A DNA stretch of 64,000 nucleotides from Malachius bipustulatus (Eukaryota > Arthropoda > Insecta > Coleoptera > Melyridae). Position 1 is the first letter of the stretch. Each line of letters opens with the position of its first letter. Position numbers and translations under genes: made by a program. This document shows positions 1 to 12,290 of this stretch, one piece after another. The notes beneath the pieces are model-generated. The model had not been told where the DNA came from. It saw only the letters and a program-made list of their open reading frames with translations, and searched no databases. Location of the stretch: positions 38,269,735-38,333,734 of the forward strand of contig OU342636.1 of NCBI GenBank assembly GCA_910589415.1. Direction: 5' to 3'.

Positions 1-340
1 ATCTGTGACAACTGTGACACCTCTAGGAGCGTATTCTTGAGATGTTTATTAATTGATTGATGGCAACTGCTTGAAAAAACTCGAGTTCAACACTACAAAC
101 TGTCACGTTTTGTTTTGTTTATGCTATGCAGGCTGCAGGACAGGCAGAGTGCAGAAACAGGAATCCAGAGCAGGCCAGGCCAGGCACACTGACTGAGACA
201 ACTGACACCGACACTGTCCGTTTATTTATTGCATATGGGGTAAAATTGGATATTCAGATAAATATAAAAACAAAAGACCCTTGCCTTTTTCCTTGCAATC
301 TATCGACACGTGTTCCTGTTCCATCAGTGTCAGTGTTCCA
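1..340. other. Upstream non-coding sequence
   Basis: I see no supported gene here. The short ORFs over it overlap on both strands and have no family resemblance. Confidence 0.5.
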
Positions 341-577
341 TAAAGGTATGCTTCCACCAAAGGAACATTGAGGAACTTTTATGTTTCTGTTTCCTTTTTT
401 CGAAAATATTCTACAAATTTTCTGAATGTTCCACTCGGTTTCTGTTCCAATTTCAGATTGTTCCTTCTTGTCGCCGGTTTCCATTTCGAGCGGTAAACTT
501 CAAAGGAAAATCAGCAAGACGAAACTTGTGGCTACATAAAAGTTCCTCAATGTTCCTTTGGTGGAAGCATACCTTTA
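341..577. mobile_element. Palindromic MITE-like element
   Basis: The arm starting TAAAGGTATGCTTCC at 341 is the exact reverse complement of the arm ending at 577. Each arm is about 44 bp, with a roughly 150-bp centre. The exact arms suggest a young non-autonomous element. The family is unknown and I found no clear target duplication. Confidence 0.7.
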
Positions 578-635
578 AGTTAACATTCCCATACTTTGTT
601 CCCATACTTCGATCGAACATCCCTTGAAAGGAATC

Positions 636-664
636 CGTTTCGCGGGGACGTGGCAACACTGCAC
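636..664 (-). repeat. Solo copy of a GTGCAGTGTTGCCACG terminus
   Basis: Read on the minus strand, this begins GTGCAGTGTTGCCACGTCC and matches the ends of the large element at 2225-5363. It may be a solo or truncated end of the same family. Related words occur near 45852 and 50510. Confidence 0.5.
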
Positions 665-1476
665 GGGGATATGTACTGTCGGCGCTATAGCTTGCCGCTA
701 AGTACGGGCCCGATCCCTACCCCTTCCCCTTCTCTATCTCATCATATCAATTCATCATCCACATCAACAGGTCGCAGGCGCAGGTTAAAGTTTCAAAGTT
801 AAAGCGTAATGCGTAAAAAGATACCAGCCAGCGCAGGGATAAAAACGTAAAAAAATGTGATAATGTGTACTGTGTAGTTGTAGTCATTGAAAATGTAAAT
901 GTGTAGTTGTATAGTAATCGTTGACTCGTTGGTTTCGGTTTTCGGCGCTTTTCTTTCAGTTTAGTTTTAGTGTTAGTTTTAGTAGTTCATGGTATGGGTC
1001 TATGGTGTTGGTGATTGGTGGTTGATTTGATAATTTTAATTTTGATAGACAGGAAGACATTGTCAGACGTTTTATTTGCCGCTGTTCTTTTTAGTTTTCA
1101 ATTACAATTACGAGAAATCCTGGATTCGATACTACTTGCAAAGCAAGGTCCTTTCAGTTTTCCTTGCCGTAGGTACATTACATTCTCAACTTAATCTCAG
1201 TTTTATTTCAACTAACAGTAGATTTTATATTATTTTGATCTTTTCAAGAGTTTCCGGTGTAAATGCTTGCTGAAAGAAAATTATTCGATGGAAACAGACC
1301 ACAGAACACAGACTACCACTACCTCTAACATAATGACAGATGACAGTCATGTCATGATCACGAATGACATACCTACAGAATTTATTATACCTAACTATAA
1401 CCTATAACTGCCGTGGGGCTTCCTGAATCCAGGAGAGTGTCATAAAATAATAATAATTGTGGTCTTCCTCTTCGTC

Positions 1477-1741
1477 TTCAGTTTCAGTTAGTTCTAGGTC
1501 TAGTTGTTGTGTACGTGAAAGTGAATAAGTGATACTGCGCCGAAGTAAACACTAAAAACTAAAACTAAATACATATAAACAAGCAGCGGTCGTTCGTTCG
1601 TTCGGTTCATGTTCATGCAGTTCAAGAAAACCAATCAAATTTGAACAATTTTCCGGAAATGTGATGTGACGTTTTTCAATGCAAATGAACAGAAATCGGC
1701 AGGTGAAGTGAAAAAGGTGGTTCTTGAACTTGAAAATTGAA
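1477..1741 (+). promoter_or_regulatory. Candidate promoter and 5' UTR of exon 1
   Basis: The block begins with repeated TCAGT words (1477-1492) that fit the arthropod initiator consensus. It runs without repeats to the start codon at 1742. A small upstream ORF starts at the ATG at 1680, and an in-frame TGA at 1709-1711 precedes the chosen start. The transcription start is inferred, not seen. Confidence 0.4.
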
Positions 1742-1747
1742 ATGGAG
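1742..1747 (+). CDS. Exon 1 coding part (Met-Glu) of the window-spanning gene
   Basis: The sequence GAA-ATGGAG is followed directly by GTAATT, a usable splice donor, so this exon would contribute only Met and Glu and end in phase 0. Exon 2 starts in phase 0, so the join is in frame. The start has G at +4 and a purine at -3, and the preceding in-frame stop is at 1709. The evidence is phase plus splice consensus over a very short coding stretch, so this is one candidate among several first exons (see 14500-15307). Confidence 0.45.
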
Positions 1748-2224
1748 GTAATTTATAATTTTAATAATTCAATAATTCAATGAACGAATTATCAAAATCA
1801 CTTGGTTTTCGGGGAACGGGGTAAGGTTTACTGGTGAAATGTATCAAATTTTAGTGATTTTTTTTATTGAAGTGCTCACCATCCCTTAGCCACTCAAAAG
1901 TTATTGCCGGCAGAAATTTTTTGATACAGTTGTGGTACCGCAACCCGCTCCCCACCCCCCCGAGATGCCAAAAGTGATAAATTATTACAAATAATTACTC
2001 CCAGGAGTCCCAGTCCCAGGCGTTGGCGCCGCCATCTTGAATTTAGGGGCCGAGTTTTCTTTTGCTCATTATCTCAATACTTTTTGAGTTTTGGGCAAAA
2101 ACACCTATTTTCAAACTTGTGGGGAATTTAATTTTCTACATTTTACGTTCTTATAGTTTTTTACGGGCCTGAATCTAGCGCCAAGCTCTAGCGCTGGCGC
2201 AGAGAGTAGAGAGTACATATTCCC
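1748..2224. repeat. Start of intron 1 with a dispersed repeat (about 1890-2165)
   Basis: The stretch containing CCGCCATCTTGAATTTAGG and the later TGTGGGGAATT word resembles 28140-28385, including a C-rich tract before it. It is an old dispersed repeat of unknown class. I see no gene. Confidence 0.5.
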
Positions 2225-2346
2225 GTGCAGTGTTGCCACGTCCTCGCGAATTTCTACAATCACTTCAGTGGGATTTTAAACGACTTTTCGCGAATTCAAT
2301 TGGCAATGAACCTCGAATTATTAAAAATTAGTATTTTCTTTAGACG

Positions 2347-3306
2347 TACCTCCGACAAATAGTGGTGCGTAAGTGTCCAGGGACGAAGATAGGATTTTTT
2401 TAATTCCTCACACCTGTCTTTAAATGCGAAATTAATTTTCATTTTTCCCTGTCTTCCGAGTTCCGAGCAATTAATTAGCATAAAACTTCTCACGCGAACT
2501 TGTCTTTAGATGTGCTTTCGACTAATAATAGAGCCAAAGTGGCACAAAGTCCAGGGGCGGAGATATGATTTTTTTTAATTTTTTACGCGCTAGGTTTGAG
2601 TGCGAAATTTGACTGTCATCCGAGCAATTAATTTGGATGCAACTTTGCGCGCGAACTCGTCTTTAGATGTGCTTTCGACTAAAAATTGTGCCAAAATGGC
2701 ACAAAGTGCAGGGGCGGAAATATGATTTTTTTTAATTTTTTACGCGCTAGGTTTGAGTGCGAAATTTGACTGTCTTCCGAGCAATTAATTTGGATGAAAC
2801 TTCGCACGCGAACTTGCCTTTAGATGTGCTTTCGACTAATAATAGAGCCAAAGTGGCACAAAGGCGATATGATTTTTTTTTCATTTTTTACGCGCCAGCT
2901 TTGAGTGCGAAATTTGACTGTCATCCGAGCAGTTAATTTGGATGAAACTTCGCGCGCGAACTCGTCTTTAGATGTGCTTTCGACTAAAAATTGTGCCTAA
3001 ATGGCACAAAGTGCAGGGGCGGAGATATGATTTTTTTAAATTTTTTACGCGCTAGCTTTGAGTGCGAAATTTAACTGTCTTCCGAGCAATTAATTTGGAT
3101 GAAATTTCGCAAGCGAACTTGTCTTTAGATGTGCTTTCGACTAAAAATAGTGCCGAAGTGTCAGAAAGTCCAGGGGCGGAGATATGATTTTTTTTTATTT
3201 TTTACACGCCAGCTTTGAGTGCGAAATTTGACTGTCATCCGAGCAATTAATTTGGATGAAACTTTGCACGCGAACTTGTCTTTTGATGTGTTTTCGACTA
3301 ATAATA
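2347..3306. repeat. Six-copy tandem array, about 157 bp unit
   Basis: The anchor word CTTTAGATGTGCTTTCGAC, or a near match, recurs at 2504, 2661, 2818, 2966, 3123 and 3280, giving periods of 157, 157, 148, 157 and 157. A last partial copy lies beyond the insertion, at 4981-5066. The array belongs to the surrounding long-TIR element. Confidence 0.85.
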
Positions 3307-4980
3307 TACACCGTTCACATATTAAAAAAGAACTAGGTGGCCATGAACTTTTGTTTTTAGGTTTGCAAAAATGAAAACTCCCTAGATCTCGATTGACAAT
3401 ATCAGCTGATCGAGATATTAAAGGTTAAGTATACACTGACATTTGTCAAATCACTCAAAGTGTCTCAGCTGATTAACAGCCATGTTGTCTAATTGAAGTT
3501 TTAATACTAGGATATCTATCTAGGATGATTTTTTACTCTGATCAATTTTTGTCAAACTGACAAATAAAATTATTAAATTTTTGACATTTTAAATTTCGAA
3601 AGAGCAAAATTACAAAAATAACATCTTTAGATGAATAAACACGCATTAAGAAAGCATTTCAATGATCCGGAAAGTCCAAACTTGAGCAAACATTTAAGTC
3701 ATTCTGAAGGTGAAATATATTTGGAATGTAAGTATTGAGTATGTGTATCTGTTGCCCGTATTCACAAACGATAATTTCCTAAATAATTACGTAATCAATT
3801 ATCCCCATCTCATTCTATTGCAAAAAAACTGCATATCTCCATCTCACTCATTTAAATAATTACGTAATTATTTAGAAAATTATCGTTTGTGAATACGGGC
3901 ATGTATCTGCTAAATTGCTGGTAATTACTGTCTCTTATAGTAGTCAGACCGTGGCATTAGCAAGTATTATTAGACAGGACAAATTTGATATTACACCCTT
4001 GGGCAGCCCACATAAAAAAGGCACTGATTATGAAATTTTTGTGTTTCTGGAAGATTTGCAATAAAATATTTCCAATACAACCCAATCGAAATGACATGGG
4101 GGTATTGTAAACTTCACTATACAAGCACGTAAATTAGCAGCTTCCCTCTAAGGATAAAGTAAAGAATATATGTCTTGAAGAGCTTTCAAAATGTAAGTAC
4201 ACCTGATATGTGACAAAATTAATATAATCATTGTGAAAAATTTATTTCGGAGGACTGGACGAAACAAATAGACATGGTGAAAATCTTATTAAAATCAGAG
4301 CGCTGAAGATGATTCTGATTCTAAGCAGTATGCAGTAGCGGTTATTGATAATGGAGGATAATTTTGGGCCAGAAGCGAAAACTGAAAAGTATCTTGTGTA
4401 AAACATTCTCAAGTCTAGAATCTTTGGCTGGTTTCTGACACATAGTACTACGATACCGAATAACCAATGAATTGACGAAAAATATTTTTCATTTATCTAC
4501 CTATATTTTAATATTTTAATAAAAATAAACGTACCGATATATTTTAATTACTTGCTGTGTATTTATTAAAAGTAAATTAATATAATTGATTCAAGTTTTT
4601 ATTTTATATTCAAAAAGTACATTTGTGTATTTCCTAACTTGACAAAATTACATGATAACCTTTTTCTCAAACTCTTATGAAAAGCTTAAGATTTTAAGAT
4701 CTTAGATCCAGCGACATTGCGTTCCAGTTAAAGATTGCAATATGTGACTAAAAATGATTCAAAATGAAAAGCCCCCAAAGATGCAAATATAAATATAATA
4801 AGAATACCAAAAATATCAAAAATCCATCTGGCAACTATGTCCTGTTCCTTGCCATAAAACTTCAACCTCATAAAAAAGAGACATAACCAAACTCCAGCCA
4901 ATGATTGACAGCGGTTATACCCAGTGATTTCTATCACCCTACACCATAACCCAATTCTTTTATAATAAGTGAACGGTGTA
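3307..4980. mobile_element. TA-flanked inserted element with CACCGTTCAC termini
   Basis: CACCGTTCAC (3309-3318) and its reverse complement (4969-4978) lie next to TA on both sides. The array sequence is continuous when this segment is removed, which shows a real insertion into repeat copy six. TA duplication fits the Tc1/mariner superfamily. No transposase can be read inside, so it is probably a decayed or non-autonomous copy. Confidence 0.75.
3754..3900. mobile_element. Palindromic MITE nested in the 3307-4980 element
   Basis: The left arm starts GCCCGTATTCACAAACGATA and the right arm ends with its reverse complement at 3900. Arms are about 40 bp around a 60-bp centre. It makes a third nesting level. 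Confidence 0.75.
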
Positions 4981-5363
4981 TAGTGCCAAAGCGGCACAAA
5001 GTGCAGTGGCGGAGATATGATTTTTTTTTAATTTTTCAGGCGCCAGCTTTGAGTGCGAAATTTGACTGGCTATTATTAGTCGAAAGCACATCTAAAGACA
5101 AGTTCGCGTGCGAAATCTCATCAAAATTAATTGCTAGGAAGACGGTGAAAATTAATTTCGCATTTAAAGATAGGTGTAAGGAATTAAAATCAATCATATC
5201 TACGTCCCTGGACACTTACGCACCACTATTTGTCGGAGGTACATCTAAAGAAAAGACTGATATGTAATAATTCGAGGTTCATTGCCAATTAAATTCGCGA
5301 AAAGTCGTTTAAAATTCCACTGAAGTGATTGTAGAAATTCGCGAGGACGTGGCAACACTGCAC

Positions 5364-5472
5364 ACTTTGATATTATTTCATTGTGAAAAGAAAGAACTTA
5401 CAAAAAACTCGACAAACATCGACCAGAGAATAGAGATAAACCTCGAGATAAACTTTATACCGAACTTTTAAG
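5364..5472. other. Spacer between two palindromic elements
   Basis: A short AT-rich stretch in which I see nothing. Confidence 0.4.
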
Positions 5473-7357
5473 TAAACTGCTCAACTAATGAAACGTTACA
5501 TGACCAAATTTGCCCTAACTTTGGCACTGATAAAATTTGGATTGTTTCGAGCAATTCAATTTTTGTTTCGAGGGTTCACTAGTTCAATCCCTTGTTTATC
5601 AGTCCGTATGTTTGCAAGAACTTGGTACTTCACACAAAGTTTATATAGGGTGGTAAATAAAACAGTTCAAAATCTCAGAAAGTTCGGCTTGCTCCCATTT
5701 GATCAAAGATTTTTCTTTTTAAATTTCAACACAAAGATCATGAAGATTGACCTCATATCTCGAAAAGGTTTTCGAATTTTCCGATTATTTCTTTTATTTA
5801 CAGGCTGATCTCAAAATAACTACTTTTTGGTGTGGCAATGATAACTTTGTTATTCGTGACCCGATTTTCAAAATGTAGGGCTCATTTCAAAGCTAAAGCT
5901 TCAAGCAAGAACACGCAAGATTGATAATCGACTAAGGACAAAAATTGAAAATACAGGGTTGTATTAAAACTAACCCAAATCTGAATGACTTCAGAAATCT
6001 GGTATTAAGGAAAATTTGAAATAAAGTTAATTGGCTTTTAAACGAACCATTCATTCTGAATACTTCAAGATGTTCTTCGCTTGCATGAGTTAAGAATTGT
6101 TGTCATAAGAACAAAATTACAACTTCGTGTTTTCGAATGAGGTATAGCCGCTTTGTTATTATTAGACGTATTGTTTATCATATGGATGTCACTATTATTG
6201 ATTGTTGTTTGACGGCTGATAAAACTGTTTTATTTTGTCGGTTGAGCTGAGATTTCTTTGCATGACTTCCATTAATACTTACTGTGATGGCTTGTTAATT
6301 CACTCAGCAATAATTGAGCCTGTCATATCGTAAAGAAAGTTCAGTTAAAAAAAGGTTAAGAGGTGTCCATTAAAGTGTTTTATTATTTATGTACAAAAAA
6401 ATGTGGCATTCCAAAAAAAAGGGGACTATCCAAATACCAATATTTTGTCGGACCTCCCCTGCCTCTTTTATAACTGCCGTAACTCTTCTTGGCATTCCCT
6501 CCACCAGGTGATGTAAAAACTGCTGGGGAGTGGCTTCCCATTCTTCCTGTATAGCTATCACCAAATCATCCAAATTATCCATTTGTCCTTCTCTTTCTTT
6601 AGGATTTTTTTTTCATTCTGCTCCAAACATGCTCAAGCGGATTTATATCCGGAGATATCAATTCATTCATTCATTCATTCAGGTGGTCAATTCATTCTTA
6701 CTTACATTCTTAATTTTGTTCTTATGTCAACAATTCTTAACTCATGCAAGCGAAGAACATCTTGAAGTATTCAGAATGAATGGTTCGTTTGAAAGCAAAT
6801 TAACTTTATTTCAAATTTTCCTTAATACCAGATTTCTGAAGTCATTCAGATTTGGGTTAGTTTTAATACAACCCTGTATTTTCAATTTTTGTCCTTAGTC
6901 GATTATCAATCTTGCGTGTTCTTGCTTGAAGCTTTAGCTTTAAAATGAGCCCTACATTTTGAAAATCGGGTCACGAATAACAAAGTTATCATTGCCACAC
7001 CAAAAAGTAGTTATTTTGAGATCAGCCTGTAAATAAAAGAAATAATCGGAAAATTCGAAAACCGTTTCGAGATATGAGGTCAATCTTCATGATCTTTGTG
7101 TTGAAATTTAAAAAGAAAAATCTTTGATCAAATGGGAGCAAGTCGAACTTTCTGAGATTTTGAACTGTTTTATTTACCACCCTATATAAACTTTGTGTGA
7201 AGTACCAAGTTCTTGCAAACATACGGACTGATAAACAAGGGATTGAACTAGTGAACCCTCGAAACAAAAATTGAATTGCTCGAAACAATCCAAATTTTAT
7301 CAGTGCCAAAGTTAGGGCAAATTTGGTCATGTAACGTTTCATTTGTTGAGCAGTTTA
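5473..7357. mobile_element. Large palindromic element around a Tc1-type transposase fragment
   Basis: The left arm (5473 to about 6122) is inverted as 6708-7357, roughly 650 bp with few differences. The unique centre holds the 3' end of a Tc1-like transposase (6370-6655, minus strand) and an ATTC microsatellite (about 6661-6680). The matching 106-residue ORFs in the two arms are a by-product of the palindrome. Confidence 0.8.
6370..6655 (-). pseudogene. Tc1-like (DD34E-type) transposase, C-terminal fragment
   Basis: On the minus strand from 6655 the translation reads SPDINPLEHVW, the Tc1-family block with the third catalytic acidic residue (Glu). After a frameshift in a run of adenines it continues as LDDLVIAIQEEWEATP and then LVEGMPRRVTAVI, the usual Tc1 C-terminal helix and SMPRR block. 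The N-terminal DNA-binding part and the first two aspartates are absent. It is a dead fragment captured between the inverted arms. Confidence 0.8.
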
Positions 7358-7478
7358 TTTATTAATTAACTACCCACCTGTAGTTATTAATTAATTATTA
7401 GTTAATTAATTATTGCAAAATTTGTAGAGAATTTTTTTCTCCGTAAAGTAAGTTATTACACTTTTTTCGATAAAGAGT

Positions 7479-7613
7479 TATTGGAATTACAGGTATGGGT
7501 GTACTAAAACAAAGACCGCGGCAATATGATTTTATTTATACATTTAACAATTCAATTCAGTGTTCTCGCTGTGGAGACTAGCTGAAGAATGAATTAATAT
7601 AATATTTCAAAAC
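7479..7613 (-). repeat. Truncated copia LTR (left outer copy)
   Basis: It matches the first ~135 bp of the other two LTRs and then breaks at 7613/7614 into integrase-linker sequence. The left flank is AGAGT (7474-7478). Confidence 0.8.
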
Positions 7614-8520
7614 GATTTTTGATCAACGCGACCTTGCAAATCTTGGAAACAATTCGGTAGTTTACCAGTTATGGCAGTCATACCGGTAAAACTCATGCAA
7701 TCATTTAGTTCTGTATCGGATCGGATGCGTCCACTTTCTGATCCAGTTTTTCTGGATTTGAGTACTTTAGTTGATTGAGAGGTTCTACAATAGATTGCCT
7801 CCCTTTTGTGTATCAAAGTTTATTTTAGGAGTGGAATGAGGTTTTCGACTTTTGTTATTATGATTGTTCAATTTCAATTCCTCACTTCATTTAAGCTTAG
7901 AGCAGATTGTGTTTTTTTTTACCAATCATTAAAATACTTATAAGGTGTTCGCACACAAGTTTAGCAAAGTTTCTTGTTTCTGGATTTCCTTATTTTAGAC
8001 GAAAAGAATCATAAGGTTCCACACAAGTTTTTGTTAAGTTTTCTTGTTTAGTGGATTGCCTTATTTTAGGTAATTCCTCAATAAACATTCATCAAAGATT
8101 CATCACATATTACCTCATGCACGAGCTATGACAAAATTTTTTTTTTATTTGGATCATAAATCTTATAAGCATTATAGCCAACAAAAACAGCCTTTAGGTT
8201 TATGATTTGATTTTTGCTTAAATTTAGCATGCGGCATGAAATTGTCAAGTCCTCTAGTAGAGGTTCGATTTATTTTAAATGTAGCTGTCAATAGAGCTCT
8301 TCACCTCCGAAATGTTTATTTAAGTGGGCAGTTATTAGTGTTAGGTATACAGCTTTCTCTACAATGGTCCCATTCATCCTTTCAGCTACCAAATTTAATT
8401 CAGTGTAAGGTTAGTGATAATATGTTATACCCTTTCGTTTACAAAATTCTGTGAATGAATTATTTGAAAGATACACTCTTCCATTGTCACAATACCATTT
8501 ACGACAAGTAAATCGGCTTC
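7614..8520 (-). pseudogene. copia integrase and integrase-RT linker relic
   Basis: Read on the minus strand from 8520, the translation shows integrase-like blocks (FCKRKGITYYH, then VAERMNGTIVEKA), then an integrase C-terminal block (KPKGCFVGYNAYKIYDP). A linker follows, ending LPNCFQDLQGRVDQKS, typical just before copia reverse transcriptase. Stops and frameshifts interrupt it. About 140 bp (8377-8515) is duplicated at 10885-11020. Confidence 0.7.
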
Positions 8521-8699
8521 ATGCTGCTGCTATGAAGCGTTCAACTTCTTTTTAAATACAAGGGTTTTCAAGCTTATCCGGTTGATAACTGTCTGTATTT
8601 CCTGAATCAAGGTTTGATTAATAAAAATATCTATCTCGTTCTGTAAGTGGATGATCTTGTAATAATATAACAAAAGATGAGATAGCACTTGAAAGTTTA

Positions 8700-9620
8700 A
8701 AGGAAGTGTTTCCAAATGGTAGACATGAAAGGAATAAAATTATTTCTAGGAATTAAAAAGAAACGAAGACAAGGTCAATCAATCGGATATTTGAAAAATG
8801 TGAGTGCAAACCGGTCACGACTCCCCTATCTGTTCAAGTAGATTATAAAAGTTTGACATCAGATGAAGATGGGGAGCACCATGTAAAATGTACCTAATAT
8901 AGGATGGCTATATGTATTAATTTAATGTTTTGTACGCGGCCGGATATATGTACTGCACTTAACATCTGAAGTAGATACCAATGTAAGAATAATAATAATA
9001 ATAATAACTTTATTTTCCAACAGGTGGTTAAACAATAATCATAACTCTAGAATTATGAAAGTGTAACATGTTTTACGATATGTCAAAGGGACATTAAATT
9101 TTAAGTTAGTCTATGTTAAAAATGTCAATCATGGCTGCACTGATAGGTTTTGCTGATGCAGACTGGTCAGGCAATGATGATGATCCTAAAAAAAACGACG
9201 GGGTTTTTGCTCCTAGCAAGGAATACGACCTGGAATTCCAGGAAACAAAATAGTGTTGCTGTCTCATCAACGCAGGCGAAATACATGGCCTTATTTGAGG
9301 CTGATCGAGAAGCTAAATGGCTCCGATCTCTTTGCTAATAGTATCATATAGTATCAAATGAAAAGACCAATAAGTATTTATGAGGATCATACAGAGGATG
9401 CATAAGCATCGCTCATAATCCCACAAGTCATCGAAAGGCTTACATATTGATGTAAAATACCATTTTACCCGTTAACAGATTCAAAAGGGTGTAATAAAAT
9501 TATTGTATATTCTAACAGATGATCTGCTTGCTGATTTATTCACAAAATTTACCTGCACTACTTTTTTGGAATTCTGAGCAGTATCTAATCTTGGTTTAAT
9601 TGCTGGTGAATCCATCAGGA
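8700..9620 (+). pseudogene. copia RT end and RNase H relic, opposite orientation
   Basis: The + strand shows MVDMKGIKLFLGI (RT connection), then TRPDIC, then GFADADWSGNDDDPKK, SVAVSSTQAKYMAL and EAKWLRSL, which are copia RNase H blocks. A decayed C-terminal region precedes the middle LTR. It faces the opposite way to the gag/integrase relics on either side, so either a segment inverted or a second copy is nested here. Confidence 0.75.
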
Positions 9621-9627
9621 AATCAAT

Positions 9628-9889
9628 TGGAATTACAGGTATGGGTGTACTAAAACAAAGACCGCGGCAATATGATTTTATTTATACATTTAACAATTCA
9701 GAATTCAGTGTTCTCGCTGTGGAGACTAGCTGAAGAATGAATTAATATAATATTTCAAAACAGAAGTTCAACCTTACATAAGTGGTTACTTCCTTACATC
9801 ACATCCTGTCCTATAGTCTTATAAGAGCATTCACTGAAATCCCATTTTAGCTTGATCGGAAATGAGTTGGATGACCGCTTATTTCCTCA
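9628..9889 (-). repeat. Third, full-length copia LTR (262 bp)
   Basis: It runs TGGAATTACAGG to TTTCCTCA on the + strand and closely matches 12455-12716. On the minus strand it is preceded by AGAGTGGGAG (about 9890-9899), a good polypurine tract, so it looks like a genuine 3' LTR inside the larger composite. Confidence 0.85.
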
Positions 9890-9951
9890 CTCCCACTCTA
9901 AAATGGAATTGCAGCCCCATCAGAATCAAAGCCCTTTTTTTTAGATATATA

Positions 9952-10611
9952 CAGGGTGATCCCGAAATGGCGGACACGGACAGCACCACAGCATCCATTG
10001 TGGATTAAGGATTCTAAGTTTTATTTACCGTTTTCTCCAATATGGCTCCCTTAAGAAGATATGACCACTTTTGTGGAAAAAAAAGTCACAACACTGCACT
10101 ACCCTTCTTTAGGAAAAAATAATGTGTAGGTCTACAATAATACCCAGATAGATATTATATTATATCATATATTCATATATTATTCCATGGAAACATATGA
10201 AATGGAAAGTTCAACAATGTTCAAAACAATAATCGTTGCGGGGAAACATATCCGATAATATTATTCAAAATCTATTTTAGTTGCATTGTTGAGCTCGAAT
10301 TTGAACAACGATGCCACATTGAAAAATTGTGTTGAACTCAGGGAATAGGTAAACTTCGAATGCCTGTAATTCCGTTCCCGATAATAATAAAAATAAAAAG
10401 CAAACGCCATCGTAATAGTTATGTCAAATCATGTGCTTTGCCAGTGGAGGTTGTTTAAATTTGACTGTCGTTTTGATTTAAAGTTTAAAAAAAGGACACC
10501 CTATATCTCGGTAACGAAGGCGAGGAATCCATTTTTGTTTTAAAATTACAGTCTTTCTGAACATCCTCTACAACTTCTGTATACCGTGTCCGCCATTTCG
10601 GGATCACTCTG
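9952..10611. mobile_element. TA-flanked MITE with CAGGGTGATCCC termini
   Basis: CAGGGTGATCCCGAAATGGC starts at 9952. Its inverted, slightly diverged partner ends at 10611 with CACTCTG, and TA lies outside each end. TIRs are about 28 bp and the element is 660 bp. It shares the CAGGGTG start with the palindromic elements of intron 3. Confidence 0.8.
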
Positions 10612-10884
10612 TATATATTATATTTCGTATGTATTATTACATTAAAAGTAGAAGGATATAATTTATACAATATATGTCGTTCTATTCTTAATTCATTATT
10701 ATCGGGGGGTAGAACGGTTTGTAGAATATAAGGATGAGTTATTGACATCATCATGGTGAAGCATTCGCTTTTCAGCCAGTCTAGGGAAAAACCCCCATTA
10801 AAAAAAAAACCTAGACACACCATTCTGTTCATAGTGGTTTTAGACTTTGTAACCAATCTATTCCATTTTAATAATTGTATTTAT

Positions 10885-12290
10885 CCTTTCAGCTACCAAA
10901 TTTAATTCAGTGTAAGGTTAGTGATAATATGTTATACCCTTTCGTTTACAAAATTCTGTGAATTTATTTGAAAGATACACTCTTCCATTGTCACAATACC
11001 ATTTACGACAAGTAAATCAAATAACAGAGCAAGCGCTTTAGCCATAACTCTTTAAAGTGGGTCAACACTTCATTTTTATGTCTCATTAAATAGGTCACTG
11101 TGTAGTGCGTATATTATAATCACGATTACAAGATAACTCTTGTCATCGATTGTAGAAGGATGAATAGAAGGATGAATTGGGCCACATACGTCTGAGTGGA
11201 TTATATATTATAATAGTGGTCTATTAGGTTCTCGTTTAGGTTTCTGTTTGTTGATCGTGCTTGGAGCCTGCTTGCCATAAACTTACAAATGCACGGTTCA
11301 CTGAAAACTGATGATGATGTTGGTTTAATATCCTTTATTTGATCGATATTATCAACTATCTGATTGTTTTGAAGAAGTTTGAAATCACTAGGATTTATAT
11401 GGCCTAAAAGTTGCCATAAGCTATATAGCTCTTCATTCAAATTGAAACCCAAACAAGCCATGTTATTATGTGCGACCTTTACCACTACTTTACTCAGAGA
11501 TTTATTTGACATACCTTGCAAAATGATTTCTTTGCCCTCTGAAATGAAATGAGTACACTGCTTAGGTACCTTGTACATTCGGGTTTGACAAGCACAGAAT
11601 GCCCTTTGGATTGTTGTCGACAGCATGTTGAAGGGTGCTTCAGGAACATCTATAATCTTCTAGCTTTTCTTCTTTATCGAAGTTTGTCATCACATCGATG
11701 GTCCTTTTACCTATGGCTGCAACAGCTACTCCATTCTTCGCCACTGATATCATCATTGGTGGAAGACTTCATAGGTCGAATAAACATCCCTTTGATTGAT
11801 GATGTGATTCGTTGCTCCAAAGTCCAGAAGAAGAACAAAAAGGTTCAGTTGGATCCATTTAGAGTGGGAAGGAATTTCACGTGCAAAACCCGTGGCTGGG
11901 TTGCCTGAAGCAGGTTTCACCAGATTATGAATTATTTCTTTGCACGTTTATTGTAGAAACAATCCCTTTTGGTAAATGATTTCTTCTGCCGCAAACATCG
12001 TAAAATTCGTGAAAATTTGTTTGATAAATTGCGTTATGAGGTATTGCAGAAACCATGTTTTATTTTAAACGTGTTATTTGAATGCCTGTACTCTAGTCTT
12101 TGTCTTAGGTATCGCTTTTTCACGGAGTCTAATAAGCGAGATTTGAAAAATAAGGTGGGAGTGCGTAAAATGTTCCAATAAGGATTGATTGGGTTGAAGT
12201 TGCACATCTCTTAATCCAGAACTTCCAAACTCATATCGTTCACCATCAAAAGGTTGAATATTCCTTTTCGCGAGTGTACATTTATCCATG
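10885..12290 (-). pseudogene. copia gag, protease, pre-integrase and integrase N-terminal relic
   Basis: On the minus strand from 12289 a gag-like start reads MDKCTLAKRNIQPFDGERYE. A decayed zinc knuckle lies near 11995. A protease-like GATNHIINQRDVYSTYEVF is near 11800. The best frame, 11626-11201, has LGHINPSDFKLLQNNQIV then EPCICKFMA, the GAG-pre-integrase pattern. A 140-bp integrase piece (10885-11020) ends the run. Stops in several places rule out function. Confidence 0.75.

Larger units (their letters stand above)
2225..5363. mobile_element. Long-TIR (foldback-like) element with internal tandem repeats
   Basis: The left end (GTGCAGTGTTGCCACGTCC at 2225) and roughly 270 bp after it reappear inverted at about 5070-5363. 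Between the arms is a tandem array of about 157 bp units. I see no transposase, so it looks non-autonomous. A separate TA-flanked element (3307-4980) has split it. I found no convincing target-site duplication. Confidence 0.7.

Noticed and set aside
2347..3306. CRISPR-like regular repeats (also 26380-26905 and 33531-35240)
   Set aside because: Units are over 130 bp with no short repeat-spacer pattern, and the context is clearly an insect genome.
5488..7342. Two nearly identical 106-residue ORFs on opposite strands (5488-5808 and 7022-7342)
   Set aside because: They are the same sequence in the two arms of a palindrome, have no recognisable domain, and the similarity is explained by the inverted repeat.
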